Program-made: the position numbers and the translations under genes
NCBI GenBank assembly: GCA_001442985.1
Contig: LDYB01000008.1
Location: 1-57,329, forward strand
DNA from: Armatimonadetes bacterium DC
GTDB lineage: Bacteria > Armatimonadota > Fimbriimonadia > Fimbriimonadales > GBS-DC
DNA: 57,329 bases
Reading direction: 5' to 3'
The notes under the pieces: generated by a model
What the model was told of the DNA's origin: nothing
Seen by the model: the letters and a program-made list of their open reading frames with translations, nothing else
Database searches by the model: none
Part shown: positions 42,001-51,357 of the stretch, piece by piece
Numbering within the stretch: the first letter of the stretch is position 1
How the letters are laid out: each line of letters begins with the position of its first letter

Positions 42001-42094
42001 TAAAGGGGGCACAAAGGAAACCCCGTCGGTACCCTCCATAGAAGCGGTTCAGTGGCGGCGTGCGCCTGTAGAACGCAACGGGGAACCCTCATGA
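38933..42094 (+). CDS. Giant GH42-like protein with lysine/arginine-rich low-complexity tails
   Basis: The 1053-residue protein has no signal peptide. Residues 1-250 are Pro/Ala/Glu-rich with about seven basic clusters ([32 protein letters not shown]). Residues 255-960 resemble a glycoside hydrolase family 42-type barrel plus accessory domains: [59 protein letters not shown]. The C-terminus repeats the acidic/basic pattern ([16 protein letters not shown]). Such tails suggest nucleic-acid or polyanion binding and are strange on a glycosidase. The start overlaps the HAD gene by 71 bases and has no clear Shine-Dalgarno site. Catalytic residues are not assigned. Confidence 0.75.
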   Translation: MARRKKTVSESALPPSAEAPVTNESGRKRRRKVAEAPPPEATVPTIAAAESPAEGSAKPSRRRRTAAPPAEAPPPEAPAAPETAQAAEPKRKRRARKAETAPAEPEAQVVAAPPEAETPAEVESPPPETPRRRTRRKKTAAEPTTEAPPVETVAEEPAAPASAEGAATPVESAEAPAPTRRRRRRRAKATPEAAAEPASAESAPVVEVPPTPPAEAPEEAPRKTRRRRKKAEAVETVPETAVVEEALPAKPPIRHPLVRVHFHHGVPSITVGEKSYRPFFFFGNPHTTEAGARIHQEMQLAFEAGISLVALLITLPARDTGAIEAFDQVRYWVALARELNPNVQILWRIVPAPVGRWEKEYPEGVIRYADGTIGGPSVCADRWWQLVQEQLTRLVELIEQEEEGAHTLGYHLDWGEWFYPESGGYDTSEAALSAFRDWLRRHYRGDSVSLRACWFDGQVSFSTATLPPFQPSAPPQKLQFYHLRREGRWIDYHRFLSEITAKRILTLAEAVKNACQNRALVGVSYGYLLEWRHPHSGHLALGQLLRSELIDFLSAPITYADRLPGGTGAFPTPVDSVHLHHKLFLSEEDYRTPFGKMAPIGAPATERTLTPTSEPDDYNPPLRSAEAVVQAQARSVGQALTFGYGTQWMDLWGEGWLASPIAWENARAEQILWEIRERTPQAPPDVAVIVDPTSMRYVRTGSRLLEQVIVKAREALMRSGVSVGFYLLEDIVRRDFPLTRMVLFLNAWRLSHPVREAIQRKLQRNQRTLVWLYAGSLFKGHRDALATAREVMGFALARQPWASTQGTQIVKPTHPIARALGTDKLGAQEPWEPSYYVLDEDAEVIGQYIETGLPSLAVKDHGDWRSVFIGERTLTPELIRALAWWAGVHVWLSSNDVVHVRRPWLHLHATRSGRKTLFLPEGISVYDPAEGRVIARNGGEYVVSLQEGESRVLLMDTAERLEALLRGESLPPLAHEEPVPEPEPVKIEPVIPIVAVEPLEEVAPEAAEPARSRKARGARKRRSKGGTKETPSVPSIEAVQWRRAPVERNGEPS

Positions 42095-42846
42095 CCACTC
42101 GTCGGATTATCCCCTGCCTCGATATTAAGAATGGGCGCGTGGTGAAGGGTGTGCGCTTTGTGGGCTTGCGCGACGCAGGCGACCCGGTGGAACTGGCACG
42201 CTATTACGATTCAGAAGGCGCTGATGAGCTGGTGTTTCTGGACATCACCGCCAGCCACGAGCGCCGCGCCCCCGTGTTTGAGTTAGCCAGCCGTGTCGCC
42301 GAGCAGGTGTTTATCCCCTTCACCGTGGGGGGCGGCATTCGGAGCCTTCAGGATATTCGCGCCATCCTGCAAGCAGGCGCCGACAAAGTGAGCCTCAACA
42401 CGGTCGCTGTGGAAAACCCCACTCTGATTGCCGAAGCGGCGGAGCGGTTCGGCAGTCAGTGCGTGGTCGTGGCAATTGACGCCCGCTGGAACGGCGCGTT
42501 TTACGAAGTGTATACCCACGGCGGGCGCACCCCCACAGGCAAAGACGCCGTGCAGTGGGCGCAGGAAGTGGTTCAGCGCGGCGCAGGCGAGATTCTGCTG
42601 ACCAGCATGGATCGCGACGGGGCGCAGACGGGCTATGAGCTGACCCTTACGCGCCAGGTCGCGGAGGCGGTCTCCGTGCCGGTGATTGCTTCTGGCGGCG
42701 CGGGTATGCCCCAGCACCTCTACGAGGCGCTCACCGAAGGCAAAGCGTCTGCCGCGCTGGTCGCCTCCATCGTGCATGACGGCGTTTATCGCATCCGCGA
42801 GCTGAAAGCCTATCTGCACGAACGGGGCGTGCCTGTGCGCCTCTAA
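42091..42846 (+). CDS. hisF: Imidazole glycerol phosphate synthase cyclase subunit
   Basis: The 251-residue (beta/alpha)8 enzyme uses PRFAR and ammonia from HisH to make IGP and AICAR in histidine synthesis. It shows [20 protein letters not shown] with the catalytic Asp, [24 protein letters not shown], and [11 protein letters not shown] with the second Asp. [15 protein letters not shown] and [12 protein letters not shown] follow. It overlaps the preceding stop as ATGA. hisH is not next to it; hisI is about 8 kb away. Confidence 0.96.
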   Translation: MTTRRIIPCLDIKNGRVVKGVRFVGLRDAGDPVELARYYDSEGADELVFLDITASHERRAPVFELASRVAEQVFIPFTVGGGIRSLQDIRAILQAGADKVSLNTVAVENPTLIAEAAERFGSQCVVVAIDARWNGAFYEVYTHGGRTPTGKDAVQWAQEVVQRGAGEILLTSMDRDGAQTGYELTLTRQVAEAVSVPVIASGGAGMPQHLYEALTEGKASAALVASIVHDGVYRIRELKAYLHERGVPVRL

Positions 42847-45836
42847 AACGCCCCCACCCGAATAAACGGCGCCCAGTAGTAGGGGTGCTGGAAGCGCGGG
42901 TCTTGCTTGACCTCCAGCCCGGCGCGGCGGAGCGCCTCTTCGGGGGTCAGCCCCTGCTTGAGCAACGCATAGAAACGGCTCATGAGCAACGCTGTGCTTT
43001 CGTCGCTGACCTTCCACTGGCTCAGTATCTGCACAGGAACGCCGCAGACGCTGAGCGCCCACACCATGCCCATCGTGCCCTCGCCCGGACGTGCCTGCCC
43101 GCGTGCGCTCTCGCATGCGGACAGTACCACCATCTCCGCGCTCAGAGGGATTTCCATCAGCTCGCGTGCCGTGAGAATCCCGTCCTCGCCAGAGTTTTCC
43201 GCAGGTTCCGCCAGTACCAGACCGCTCTGCAAGGGTGTTGCATCGTTGAAGTAGCCATGCGTTGCCAGATGCAGGTAGCGATACTTGCCCATCTCCGCCT
43301 TGAGGGTTGCTTCCTGAGCGTCTGCCCCTTTGAACAGGGTGTGGTCCGGGAACAGGGGCGCAATCCGCTGGGCTTCCTGTTCTGTGCCGGGCAGGGGCGT
43401 AATGCGCACACCCAGCTCTGCAAGGTACTGCCCTGTGATGTCGCGTGCGCCTGCCGTGATGGGGCGCGCGCCCGCGGTAATCGGGCGTGCGCCTGCGGTG
43501 ATGGGACGCGCCCCCGCCGTGATGGGGCGCTCACCCGCAGTTATCGGGCGTTCCCCTGCGGTAATCGGGCGCTCGCCCGCTGTCAGGGGGCGTTCCCCTG
43601 CGGTAAGGGGACGCTCGCCTGCAGTCAGAGGGCGCGAGCCTGCAGTGAGTGGGCGCGCCTCGTCCGCACGCGCCAGTGTCAGCATCCCAAACTGGGGGTT
43701 AGCGACCATCAACATCTCTTTTTCAGGGCGTGGGCGGTTAGGCACCTCGCGCAAGCGCACAGCGATAGACGCACTGGGTGCGTAAATCAGGGTATATTGC
43801 TCCCACAGGAAGCCCTGTGTGCTGAGCAACGCCTGAAATGGCACATCCCAGAGCTCCACATCGGGGCAGATAATCAGCGTTTTCGCCGAAGCGATGCGCC
43901 CCTGCACAGGACCCAGCAGGAGCCGATGCATTTCGCGAGCAGGCGCCTCATATTTGCCTTCTGGGGTCGCGCAGGTCAACACGAACGCTTCGGTCAACTC
44001 GCCCAGCGGCTTCTGAAGAGTGATCTGATGCACGCTCAGACGGGGCTGGTCTTTCTCCTTCGTCAGGCAGAACACCAGCACGACCGACTGATTCCCTTTG
44101 CTGGTGGGGATGGCAAGGTATTCCAGCAGGGCGCTTTGTGGGGGTAGCGCGTCGGCAATCTGTTGCAGGGTCGGCGATGCATGGGGCGAAGCGGCTAACG
44201 CAGGGAGCCGCGCGGCGACCCGATCCAGAAAGGCTTGCAGCTCGCGCTCCGCCTGACGCGCCTCTTCCCGAAACTGCTCCACAACCGCAGGGTCTGCATT
44301 CGGGTCCGAGCGAATCGTCAGCAGATTCTGGTTCGCGCGGTCCACCCGAAATCGGAGCATGCGCTCCTGCTCTCGCTCTTCGGGGGTCAGCAAGCTGGCG
44401 AGGCTCACGCGCCCGGTGTCCATCAAATCGCTGAGGGTACGCCCTTTGGCGCGTTGCGTAAGCAGGAACGCTTCTTCTGTACGCTTCACGCGCGCCAGCA
44501 GGGCAATCGTGGTGGTGTAGAGGCTCTGCCGCTCCGCCTGGAACGAGAGCCGTCCTTCGGTGAGCGCTCCAATCTGTTCGCGAATCTTTTCGGCACGATC
44601 AATAGCTGCCAGGTAATGCTGAATGGCAGTCTCGAGGTCGTTTTGATTATAGGCGAGCGTTCCCAGGTTGGACAGCACATACATCTCACCGCGCGGGTCG
44701 CCCAGTTGCGTATAGAGGGCGAGCGCGGTCTCAAACGCCTGTCGCGCTTCGTTGGGGCGCTGGGTTCGCGCGTAGAGCAAGCCGAGGTTGGCTTGTGCGC
44801 CTGCCTGTCCCGCTGTATCGCCCAGCGCCTGAGCGCGCGCGTATGCCTGACGGTAAAGCGTTTCTGCCTGCGCAGGCTCTTTGTCGGCAAGCAGGTTGCC
44901 CAACGCGTTCAGGGCGCTGACCTCGCCCCGTTCATAGCGGGCGGCGCGGCTGAGCTCCAGCGCCTTCTCGTAATGCTGGCGTGCTTTTTCTACCTGACCT
45001 GTGCGCACATAGAGGTGTCCCAGCCCCAGGTGCGTGATGACCATCTCGCGCGGGTTGTCCTCGGTCTGACGCAGTTCCAGCGCCTGGTGATAATAGTTCA
45101 GCGCCAGTTCGGGTTGCCCCAGCGTCAGGTAGAGCGAGGCGATAGAAGCCAGTAGTTTCGCCTCAAGGTCAGGGCTGCGCACTTCCTGGCACAGGGCAAG
45201 CGCCTTTTCGTAGCTTGCGAGCGCCGCATGCCATTGCCCAGAAGCCTGATAGAGCTGCCCGATATAGCGGAGCGTTTCGGCTTGGGCAGGCTTGTTGTCC
45301 AGCGCGTCCCATATTTTCAGGGCTTGCTCAAAGTAGTGCTGTGCCTGCTTCGTGTCGTATAGCCCAAAGTAAACCAGCGCGATGCCCTGCAGGGTCGTGG
45401 CTTCCCCGTGACGCTGCTGGAGAGCGCGTCGCAGGCTCAGCGCACGCTCATAGGCAGCAAGCGCCTCGCGGGGTTTGCCGAGGTTGGTGTACGCCACGCC
45501 GAGATTGTGGAGTGTGTTCGCCTCGCAGTCGCTGTCTTTCAGAGTTTGCCATCGTTGGAGCGCCTGATTCAGGTACGAAATCGCTTCCTGCGGGCGTCCC
45601 TGACTGATGAGCGCGACACCCAGCGCATGGAGCGCTGCCGCTTCGCCCCCGGAATCGTTCAGCGCACGCGCTTGCTCTAACGCCTGACGATAATAGGTAA
45701 GCGCTTCGCTCTCCTGCGCACGCTGGCGTGCCAGGTTCCCGCGCTGAATCAGGTCGTTCACCTCCGGGCGCAGGCGCGTCTGGGCATGCCCAGGCATCAA
45801 TATTGCACATATCACCACGAATAGTGCTGCTCTCAT
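42843..45836 (-). CDS. Exported TPR-CHAT protease-like protein with ten heptapeptide repeats
   Basis: The 997-residue protein has a signal peptide ([19 protein letters not shown]). About ten TPR units follow (roughly residues 25-420), then a helical linker, then a CHAT caspase-like domain with the catalytic dyad H860 (LHLATHGYF) and C908 ([10 protein letters not shown]). Between the first CHAT strands and the His lies a run of ten RP(L/I)TAG(S/E/A) heptads (residues 728-797). CHAT proteases act in bacterial immunity and programmed death; export of this one is unusual. ATG 45836 fits AGGAGG (45845-45850) with eight bases. It lies 22 bases after the cyclase-STAND gene. Its stop overlaps that of hisF. 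Confidence 0.88.
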   Translation of the reverse strand: MRAALFVVICAILMPGHAQTRLRPEVNDLIQRGNLARQRAQESEALTYYRQALEQARALNDSGGEAAALHALGVALISQGRPQEAISYLNQALQRWQTLKDSDCEANTLHNLGVAYTNLGKPREALAAYERALSLRRALQQRHGEATTLQGIALVYFGLYDTKQAQHYFEQALKIWDALDNKPAQAETLRYIGQLYQASGQWHAALASYEKALALCQEVRSPDLEAKLLASIASLYLTLGQPELALNYYHQALELRQTEDNPREMVITHLGLGHLYVRTGQVEKARQHYEKALELSRAARYERGEVSALNALGNLLADKEPAQAETLYRQAYARAQALGDTAGQAGAQANLGLLYARTQRPNEARQAFETALALYTQLGDPRGEMYVLSNLGTLAYNQNDLETAIQHYLAAIDRAEKIREQIGALTEGRLSFQAERQSLYTTTIALLARVKRTEEAFLLTQRAKGRTLSDLMDTGRVSLASLLTPEEREQERMLRFRVDRANQNLLTIRSDPNADPAVVEQFREEARQAERELQAFLDRVAARLPALAASPHASPTLQQIADALPPQSALLEYLAIPTSKGNQSVVLVFCLTKEKDQPRLSVHQITLQKPLGELTEAFVLTCATPEGKYEAPAREMHRLLLGPVQGRIASAKTLIICPDVELWDVPFQALLSTQGFLWEQYTLIYAPSASIAVRLREVPNRPRPEKEMLMVANPQFGMLTLARADEARPLTAGSRPLTAGERPLTAGERPLTAGERPITAGERPITAGERPITAGARPITAGARPITAGARPITAGARDITGQYLAELGVRITPLPGTEQEAQRIAPLFPDHTLFKGADAQEATLKAEMGKYRYLHLATHGYFNDATPLQSGLVLAEPAENSGEDGILTARELMEIPLSAEMVVLSACESARGQARPGEGTMGMVWALSVCGVPVQILSQWKVSDESTALLMSRFYALLKQGLTPEEALRRAGLEVKQDPRFQHPYYWAPFIRVGAF
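43446..43655 (-). repeat. Ten tandem 21-bp units encoding RP(L/I)TAGx heptads
   Basis: Exactly 210 bases encode ten 7-residue units: one RPLTAGS, three RPLTAGE, two RPITAGE, four RPITAGA. A decayed eleventh (RDITGQ) follows at 43425-43445. Units differ at synonymous positions, so the array is not a fresh duplication, and residue identity changes in blocks along it. Confidence 0.95.
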
Positions 45837-45857
45837 TATCATAACCTCCTCTGTGTG

Positions 45858-48536
45858 TTAGACGGTTTGTGAGTCTGCAGGTTCCTCAAACGATTCGCTC
45901 TGTGCCCAATAAACCAGTTCCTCACATGGGCAATGGAGCGCGTGCGCACGCAACTGGGCAAGGGTTGGCTCGTCGAGCGCCAGCGCGTTCAGAAGCGAGC
46001 GCACATAGGCGACATCCGGTGAGCCGTATCGGTCAAACACGCACTCCGCTGCCAGCAGGTAGCGCGCCGCCTGCCGCGCTTGCTCAGGGTTCTGCATCAG
46101 AGTCTCGCCGAGGTTGCATAGACAACGCGCGACCCCAATACGGTCGTTCAGCTCGATCTCATAGCGTAGCGCGTCGCTGAAGTGGCGCAGGGCGCTTTCG
46201 TAGTCTTCTTTCAGGAAGGAGACCGCGCCCAGATTGGTGAGGCTCTCTGCCAGCCCGCGCATATCACCCAATCGCCGCTGCTGCTGCACCGCTTCACTGA
46301 TCTGCGCTTCCGCAAGGTCGTAGTCGCCGGTTTCGTAAGCGACAAGCCCGAGGTTGTTGCGCACAGCCGCCTGCCAGACCGGTTGCCTCGCTTCCTCAAA
46401 CGCCTGAAGCGCCAGTTCGAACTGACGGGTAGCGTTCTCATAGTCGCAGCGGCGGAGGGCAATCAGTCCCAGCAGGTTATGCGCCTGAGCCTGCTCAGCG
46501 CGTCGATTCAGCTGTTCATAAAGCACGAGCGCCTGCTCCGCTCTCTGCCACGCATGCTCCCAGTCGTGGGTTTCGTACAGGAGACCCGCGTGTTCCATCA
46601 GCAAGTCTGCCTGAATCTCGGCAGGGGGCGAGCCAATCTGGGCGAGAGAGTGCAGGGCGCGCTCCAGCGATCGGTGCGCGGAGTAGAGCAGTCCGAGCCG
46701 TGTGGTGAGCTTAATGAGGGCTGTGGCTAACTGCACGGCATGGTTCAAATCGCCCCCCTGCTCAAACACTCCCAGCGCTTGCTGAAAATCTTCCAGATGG
46801 CGTTCCACAAGGCGCAAGGCTTCCATCTCGTGAGGCGTCCGAATCTGGCGTCCTGCCTGAAGCGCCATCTGCAGGAAGTAGTGGGCGTAACGCTGGGAGA
46901 CCTGCGCGTGCAGTTCGGGATGCTCTCGCAAGCGATTGCGAGCGAAAAGGCGCAACGGGTTCAACAACCGAAACAGCTGGGCGTCTTTCTGGTGTTCTTC
47001 TATTACAAGAGCGTGCTGGCGCAGTTCCAGAAGGTCCTCCACCAGCATGAACGATTCGCACACAGCTTCGGCGTCGGTGAGGGTGAAGCTGCCCGCGAAC
47101 ATGCCGAGCTGGCAGAGCAGCTCGCGTGCGCTCTCTGTGAGCTGCGAGTACGACCACTCTATGGCACCCAGCAAGGTGCGCTGGCGGTCGGGCATATCGG
47201 GATTGCGCGACTGGAGAATCTGGAACCGTTCGTCCAGCCGTTTCAACACCTCCTGAGGCATCATCACCGCCAGGCGCGGCGCTGCCAGCTCGATTCCCAG
47301 CGGGAGTCCGTCCAGGTGGCGACACAACGCCGCCAGCGCGGGGGCGTTCTCGGCGCTGATGGCGTAACCGTTTTTGTAGTGGCGCACACGCTCCAGAAGC
47401 AGCTGCACGGAGGGGTACTGCGCAATCTGTTGGGGGGTCAGTCCCTCACGCGCGGGCGGCACGGCGAGTGGCTTCACTTCGTAGAGATGCTCCGCACGCA
47501 GGTGCAACGGTCCCGTGTGGCAGAGCAGAATCTTGAGTTTGCTGACCCCCAGAAGCTGGCGTATTGCCTGCAAGAGTGCCTCTGTGGAGCCTGCCGAGTC
47601 GATAACCAGAAGCACCGAGCGCCCTTCCAGGTGCGCCAGTACCTGTTCGCTGAGGGGGCGGTCGCCGCGCACCGCCAGCGAAAGCGCCTGCGCAATGCTT
47701 TGAAACACGCTCTCTGTCGTGTAGGTTTCAGGGAGATTGACTAGCCAGACGCCATCGGGGAACTGTTCCAGCACGGCTTCGGCGACAGCGACTGCCAGTC
47801 GGCTCTTCCCAACGCCACTGGGACCGACAAGCGTTACCAGATGGATGTGGGGTTGCGCGAGCATCGCCGTCAAATCGCGTATCTCGCGGTCGCGCCCAAT
47901 CAGGGCGGTTTCGGCGAGCGTCAGATTGTGCGCCCCTGCGCGGGGAGCGTTCGGCGGTAGAAGCACAGCCTGTAGCCCCTCTTCATAAACCTGATACAGG
48001 CGCTCCTGTCCCACCCCTTTGAGCCAGTAGACGCCCCAGTTGCGAAACTCCCAGTGGGTGGGGCAGTGGCTCAGCGCGGTATAGGTCGTCTCCGAGAGCA
48101 GGATTTGCCCCCCATGCGCGGCGCTACACACACGCGAGGCGCGGTTCACATCGGCGCCGATATAGTCGGCTTGACCATCGGGATGGGTAATTTCCTCGGC
48201 TTCCCCTGTGTGGATGCCAATCCGAATGCGCAGGTCAATCGGTTCGCCCTCGATCTGCCAAGCCTCCATTTGAATAGCGCCCTGCGCTTCCAGCGCAAAA
48301 GCCACCGCTTCAATGGGGTTGGCAAATACCAGAAAGAAGGCGTCGCCAATGACTTTGACCTCGCGCCCCCCATGATTTTGGGCGCAAGCGCGTACCAGAG
48401 CGTTATGGCGCTCCAGAATCGGGCGAAAGCTCGCCCGATAGCGCGCCGTCAACTCCGAATAGCCCTGTATGTCCGTAAACACCAGGGTCAGATTCTCCCG
48501 CGACAAGGCAGGAGAGCGAGAATAATCGTTTTGCAT
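45858..48536 (-). CDS. Class III nucleotide cyclase-STAND ATPase-TPR regulator
   Basis: The 892-residue protein has an N-terminal class III cyclase domain. Metal-binding D22 is in LVFTDIQGYS and D65 in KVIGDAFF, with K61 and GADVNRASRV present, so it looks active. A STAND/NB-ARC-like ATPase follows (VTLVGPSGVGKSRLAVAVAE, Walker A near residues 236-246, then VWLVNLPETYTTES and LLVIDSAGSTEALL). The C-terminal half is TPR-rich (AQAHNLLGLIALRRCDYENA, AVRNNLGLVAYETGDYDLA). ATG 48536 fits GGAGAG seven bases upstream; GTG 48542 is an alternative. It is followed after 22 bases by the TPR-CHAT gene, so the two probably form one operon. Confidence 0.88.
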   Translation of the reverse strand: MQNDYSRSPALSRENLTLVFTDIQGYSELTARYRASFRPILERHNALVRACAQNHGGREVKVIGDAFFLVFANPIEAVAFALEAQGAIQMEAWQIEGEPIDLRIRIGIHTGEAEEITHPDGQADYIGADVNRASRVCSAAHGGQILLSETTYTALSHCPTHWEFRNWGVYWLKGVGQERLYQVYEEGLQAVLLPPNAPRAGAHNLTLAETALIGRDREIRDLTAMLAQPHIHLVTLVGPSGVGKSRLAVAVAEAVLEQFPDGVWLVNLPETYTTESVFQSIAQALSLAVRGDRPLSEQVLAHLEGRSVLLVIDSAGSTEALLQAIRQLLGVSKLKILLCHTGPLHLRAEHLYEVKPLAVPPAREGLTPQQIAQYPSVQLLLERVRHYKNGYAISAENAPALAALCRHLDGLPLGIELAAPRLAVMMPQEVLKRLDERFQILQSRNPDMPDRQRTLLGAIEWSYSQLTESARELLCQLGMFAGSFTLTDAEAVCESFMLVEDLLELRQHALVIEEHQKDAQLFRLLNPLRLFARNRLREHPELHAQVSQRYAHYFLQMALQAGRQIRTPHEMEALRLVERHLEDFQQALGVFEQGGDLNHAVQLATALIKLTTRLGLLYSAHRSLERALHSLAQIGSPPAEIQADLLMEHAGLLYETHDWEHAWQRAEQALVLYEQLNRRAEQAQAHNLLGLIALRRCDYENATRQFELALQAFEEARQPVWQAAVRNNLGLVAYETGDYDLAEAQISEAVQQQRRLGDMRGLAESLTNLGAVSFLKEDYESALRHFSDALRYEIELNDRIGVARCLCNLGETLMQNPEQARQAARYLLAAECVFDRYGSPDVAYVRSLLNALALDEPTLAQLRAHALHCPCEELVYWAQSESFEEPADSQTV

Positions 48537-48578
48537 GCGCACGCTCTCCGCGAAAAACCGAGCCTATGAGCCTATGGT

Positions 48579-48584
48579 ATTATA
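48579..48584 (-). promoter_or_regulatory. Extended -10 promoter of the cyclase-CHAT operon
   Basis: TGCTATAAT on the minus strand is an extended -10; TTGCCC lies 15 bases upstream. The predicted start near 48572 gives a leader of about 35 bases. Confidence 0.55.
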
Positions 48585-48650
48585 GCACATAAAGGGGCTG
48601 GGCAAGACAGAATTTGGGACTAAATTACGACTTTTCCGCGTCTGAACCCC

Positions 48651-49088
48651 CTAAAACAAAGGAGCGTACTTCACCTCTGGACAACGATTGAAGTCGTTAG
48701 GATTGAATGTACAAAGATAATCAATCTCGTAGCAACGCATCCATGCCACAAGGCGCGCATCATGGGCTTCGCGCCCCAGAACAGAATGCTGACGGCAAAT
48801 CTCCATCCATTCCTGCCACAGAGTAGGAGGGTCCGGTAAAAGCTGAAAATCGCTCACTGCCTGCTGAAGGTGCTGATAGGCGTCCTCTGCACGCATGCCG
48901 AACCCGTTTTGCGCTACGGGGCGCGTCAGCACAACCCACATCTCATAGAGAACTTGCGGCGCTATACATGGAATGTAGCCTTGCTCTTCAAGCCAGTGCA
49001 AAGCCGCTAACGCCTTTGTATGAAGAGGATCGTCCCTCGCGTAAAACCGCAGGATAACAGAGGTATCCACCAGCACCTTACTCATCAT
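48651..49088 (-). CDS. PIN-domain ribonuclease-like toxin (VapC-like)
   Basis: The 145-residue protein has PIN-domain landmarks: KVLVDTSVILRFY with the first Asp, VLYEMWVVLTR with a Glu, EAHDARLVAWM with a further Asp, and the closing LCTFNPNDFNRC. PIN toxins cleave RNA in an Mg-dependent way. No VapB-type antitoxin precedes it. Instead its start overlaps by 11 bases the end of a gene for a possible PD-(D/E)XK-like protein. Local base composition is visibly AT-richer than the neighbourhood, suggesting transfer. Confidence 0.83.
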   Translation of the reverse strand: MMSKVLVDTSVILRFYARDDPLHTKALAALHWLEEQGYIPCIAPQVLYEMWVVLTRPVAQNGFGMRAEDAYQHLQQAVSDFQLLPDPPTLWQEWMEICRQHSVLGREAHDARLVAWMRCYEIDYLCTFNPNDFNRCPEVKYAPLF

Positions 49089-49962
49089 AAAAACCGGAAG
49101 CGCGAGAGCTACGAATCGGATCGGGCAGCGAAACTCCCTTTAGGACGCCCGCTCGTGCCAACAGAAGACCGTTGTGGACCAGTCCATACGCCTGGTTGTC
49201 AATAAGCCCCCACACTTTATCGAAACGCCCCCACAACTCACGCCTCCATGGTATTCTTGCGCACGGATTCTGGTATATTTCAAGCACAGGCATCTCCTCG
49301 AACACATCAATGCCTGCACGCAGATACTTTTGGTATATCTTTTGATACTCCTTGAAAAACTCAGCAAAGCCCTTGCCAGATGCACCCAGCGTCCGCACTT
49401 CCTTCTCGAATCCGGAGAGTTGCGCATTTACCCTCTCGAGTTTAAGCGCCCCTATAGCGCTCAGATGAGCATTCTGCGATTTGTAAGCGAAAAGCGAGCC
49501 TTTCTCCGTGAGTACTGGTTTCATTTCTCCCGCCTCTCCAGAAAAAGGATTCACTGGAACTGCTATTGATAAGCCGAGAAGCTTTTGCATAAGAAAGATT
49601 GGGTGCGTTTGTAGTCCAACGGGGTCGTAAAGAACTACCATCAACGGCAGAGAAGGGAGCCCAGCGCGGTTCAATAGCTCCGTAACCTTATATAGTTGCT
49701 TCGCCTCCTTGCGGATTTTCTGGGGTAGTCGCGAAAGTTTCGGAGAGAATTCCCCTTCTTCTGAAAAAAGATCTTTTATCGTGAACTCACTCACCTCCAC
49801 CACAGCTTTGGGAGCGCCAGAGCTATCGAGAATTGTAAAGTCAGGCGCGGCATCGGTGGGGAGCAGTCCTAACCGCTGACGGAACTGGTCCTCCGTCCAG
49901 TAGCTCCAGCCCTGTTGCTTCAGGTACTGGTGGTAGAGTCTCTCTGCTTGGTGATGGTGCAT
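49078..49962 (-). CDS. Unknown protein, possible PD-(D/E)XK nuclease-like fold
   Basis: The 294-residue protein is cytosolic and I do not recognise its family. The N-terminal part has APDFTILD, a short turn, and KAVVEVSEF, resembling a PD-(D/E)XK core (D41, E56) but with Ser at the Lys position. The rest is helical with many Lys and Phe residues (GKGFAEFFKEYQKIYQKYLR). It overlaps the PIN gene by 11 bases. The start follows GGGTAAAAT by six bases. Codon use is AT-richer than that of the neighbours. A toxin-antitoxin-like or defence role is a guess. Confidence 0.7.
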   Translation of the reverse strand: MHHHQAERLYHQYLKQQGWSYWTEDQFRQRLGLLPTDAAPDFTILDSSGAPKAVVEVSEFTIKDLFSEEGEFSPKLSRLPQKIRKEAKQLYKVTELLNRAGLPSLPLMVVLYDPVGLQTHPIFLMQKLLGLSIAVPVNPFSGEAGEMKPVLTEKGSLFAYKSQNAHLSAIGALKLERVNAQLSGFEKEVRTLGASGKGFAEFFKEYQKIYQKYLRAGIDVFEEMPVLEIYQNPCARIPWRRELWGRFDKVWGLIDNQAYGLVHNGLLLARAGVLKGVSLPDPIRSSRASGFYDE

Positions 49963-49966
49963 ACTC

Positions 49967-50965
49967 CTATTTTACCCCGCTGGCATACGGCGCGCACAGC
50001 GGGTCGCCCACCACGAGGTCTTTCCAGAGAATGAAGGGGGAAGCGCCCCAGAGGCTTTCGGCGATATTGCGCCCGCGCGTGTAGAGGTCAAACATAATGT
50101 GCGCCCGACACAGCGCCACCGTATACGGCTCCGACACATAGCCCTTCACACCCGTCGCGCCCTGCGCAATCAGGTCGGCAATCAGCGACTGCCCCTTTTC
50201 GGTGGGACGGAAGGTGCGCGCGCTGGTGGAAACGGCTGTCTCGGCAATCGCGCCCGGACGAAACTGCAAACTGCGATAACTCATCTTGTTGAACTGATGG
50301 TCGTTGCTTCCCCACGAATAATAGCCCATAATATCGCGTACGACCCCCATGAAATCCTCACGCTCGTCCAGAATCACCTCGAAGCCGCGCTTCTGCAACA
50401 GCCGCGCCGCCTGGCGCATGCTTTCGTTAATCGCCCGATACCCGCCCCCGTTGCGCTTCGGGTCAATATCCAGCAGAAAGACCCCCTTGGCAGGCTTGGC
50501 ACGCAGGCTATTGTCAATCAAATCGCGAATCTGGGCAATCGTGTAGCCGTCCAGTCGCGTTGCCAGATAGAAGCCATATTTACGCCGCGAGAAGGGTTCT
50601 GTGGCGCCATAGTACGGGTTCTGGTGAAAGCGCCCCTGCTCCCGCAGGAACGGGAGCTTCAGCGGTGCGCTCATCAGGGCAGAGTCCACCGAAAAGCCAC
50701 CCTCCTGAATCCGCAGAGGCACGCCCCGACACAACACGAGATAGTCTATTTTGAGGGCGAGCTTCTTCTGCTCCAGATACGCCATGACGGGCTTCTCTAT
50801 CGTATCCCGGTAGTCGGCGAGAGGCACCTCCTCCTGGGGAACGCAATCGATGAAGCAGAGATTTTCCTGCGGCACGCCTCGACGCTGGGCGTAATATTGC
50901 GCAATCCCGACCGAGTCGGGGCTGCGGCGCGTCGCAATCACCAGCACATTCGTTGCTTTAGGCAT
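49967..50965 (-). CDS. TIGR03790-family uncharacterised protein
   Basis: The 332-residue protein fits the TIGR03790 pattern as I know it. It opens NVLVIATRRSPDSVGIAQYY and has a RGVP-NLCFI segment, DYLVLCRGVPLRI, ATRLDGYTIAQIRDLID, GAIAETAVSTSARTF, GATGVKGYVSEPY, and the ending VVGDPLCAPY. No function is established for the family. No signal peptide is seen from this start. It follows hisI by seven bases and belongs to the PKD-hisI-TIGR03790 operon. Its stop overlaps the promoter of the next gene. Confidence 0.8.
   Translation of the reverse strand: MPKATNVLVIATRRSPDSVGIAQYYAQRRGVPQENLCFIDCVPQEEVPLADYRDTIEKPVMAYLEQKKLALKIDYLVLCRGVPLRIQEGGFSVDSALMSAPLKLPFLREQGRFHQNPYYGATEPFSRRKYGFYLATRLDGYTIAQIRDLIDNSLRAKPAKGVFLLDIDPKRNGGGYRAINESMRQAARLLQKRGFEVILDEREDFMGVVRDIMGYYSWGSNDHQFNKMSYRSLQFRPGAIAETAVSTSARTFRPTEKGQSLIADLIAQGATGVKGYVSEPYTVALCRAHIMFDLYTRGRNIAESLWGASPFILWKDLVVGDPLCAPYASGVK
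49969..49977 (-). promoter_or_regulatory. GGGTAAAAT promoter of the nuclease-like/PIN pair
   Basis: GGGTAAAAT on the minus strand ends six bases before the ATG at 49962 and overlaps the preceding stop codon. Confidence 0.5.
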
Positions 50966-50972
50966 CAGTCGC

Positions 50973-51356
50973 TCACCGTGAGCCGTATATCTGCTCTGGA
51001 TCAATCAGCACGGGTTCCACTTCGACCAGTTCGCCATTCTGCACGGCGCGGTAGAAGCAGGAGCGGTGCCCCGTGTGGCAGGCAACCCCCTCCTGCTCCA
51101 CTCGAATCAGGACGCAGTCCTGATCGCAGTCCACGCGGATTTCCTTGACCCGCTGCACATGCCCGCTGGTTTCGCCCTTGACCCAGTATTGCTGGCGCGA
51201 ACGGCTCCAGTAGGTGCAGAGTCCCGTGTCAAGGGTGCGCTGGAGCGCTTCCCGATTCATATAGGCGACCATCAGCACCTGCCCGTTGTGGGCGTCCTGA
51301 ATCACCGCTGGAATCAAGCCGTTCGCGTCAAACTTGAGCGTATCCAGCCACGACAT
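50973..51356 (-). CDS. hisI: Phosphoribosyl-AMP cyclohydrolase
   Basis: The 127-residue zinc enzyme opens the adenine ring of PR-AMP in histidine synthesis. Signatures are [26 protein letters not shown] (in part), [19 protein letters not shown], and the metal-binding [13 protein letters not shown] with [11 protein letters not shown]. The HisE domain is not fused. It starts one base after the stop of the PKD-protein gene and is followed by the TIGR03790 gene. Confidence 0.96.
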   Translation of the reverse strand: MSWLDTLKFDANGLIPAVIQDAHNGQVLMVAYMNREALQRTLDTGLCTYWSRSRQQYWVKGETSGHVQRVKEIRVDCDQDCVLIRVEQEGVACHTGHRSCFYRAVQNGELVEVEPVLIDPEQIYGSR

Positions 51357-51357
51357 C

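Noticed and set aside
43446-43655. The 21-bp tandem units as a CRISPR array or DNA-level regulatory repeat
   Set aside because: There are no spacers, the units are in frame with a coding sequence, and they vary mainly at synonymous sites. It is a protein repeat.
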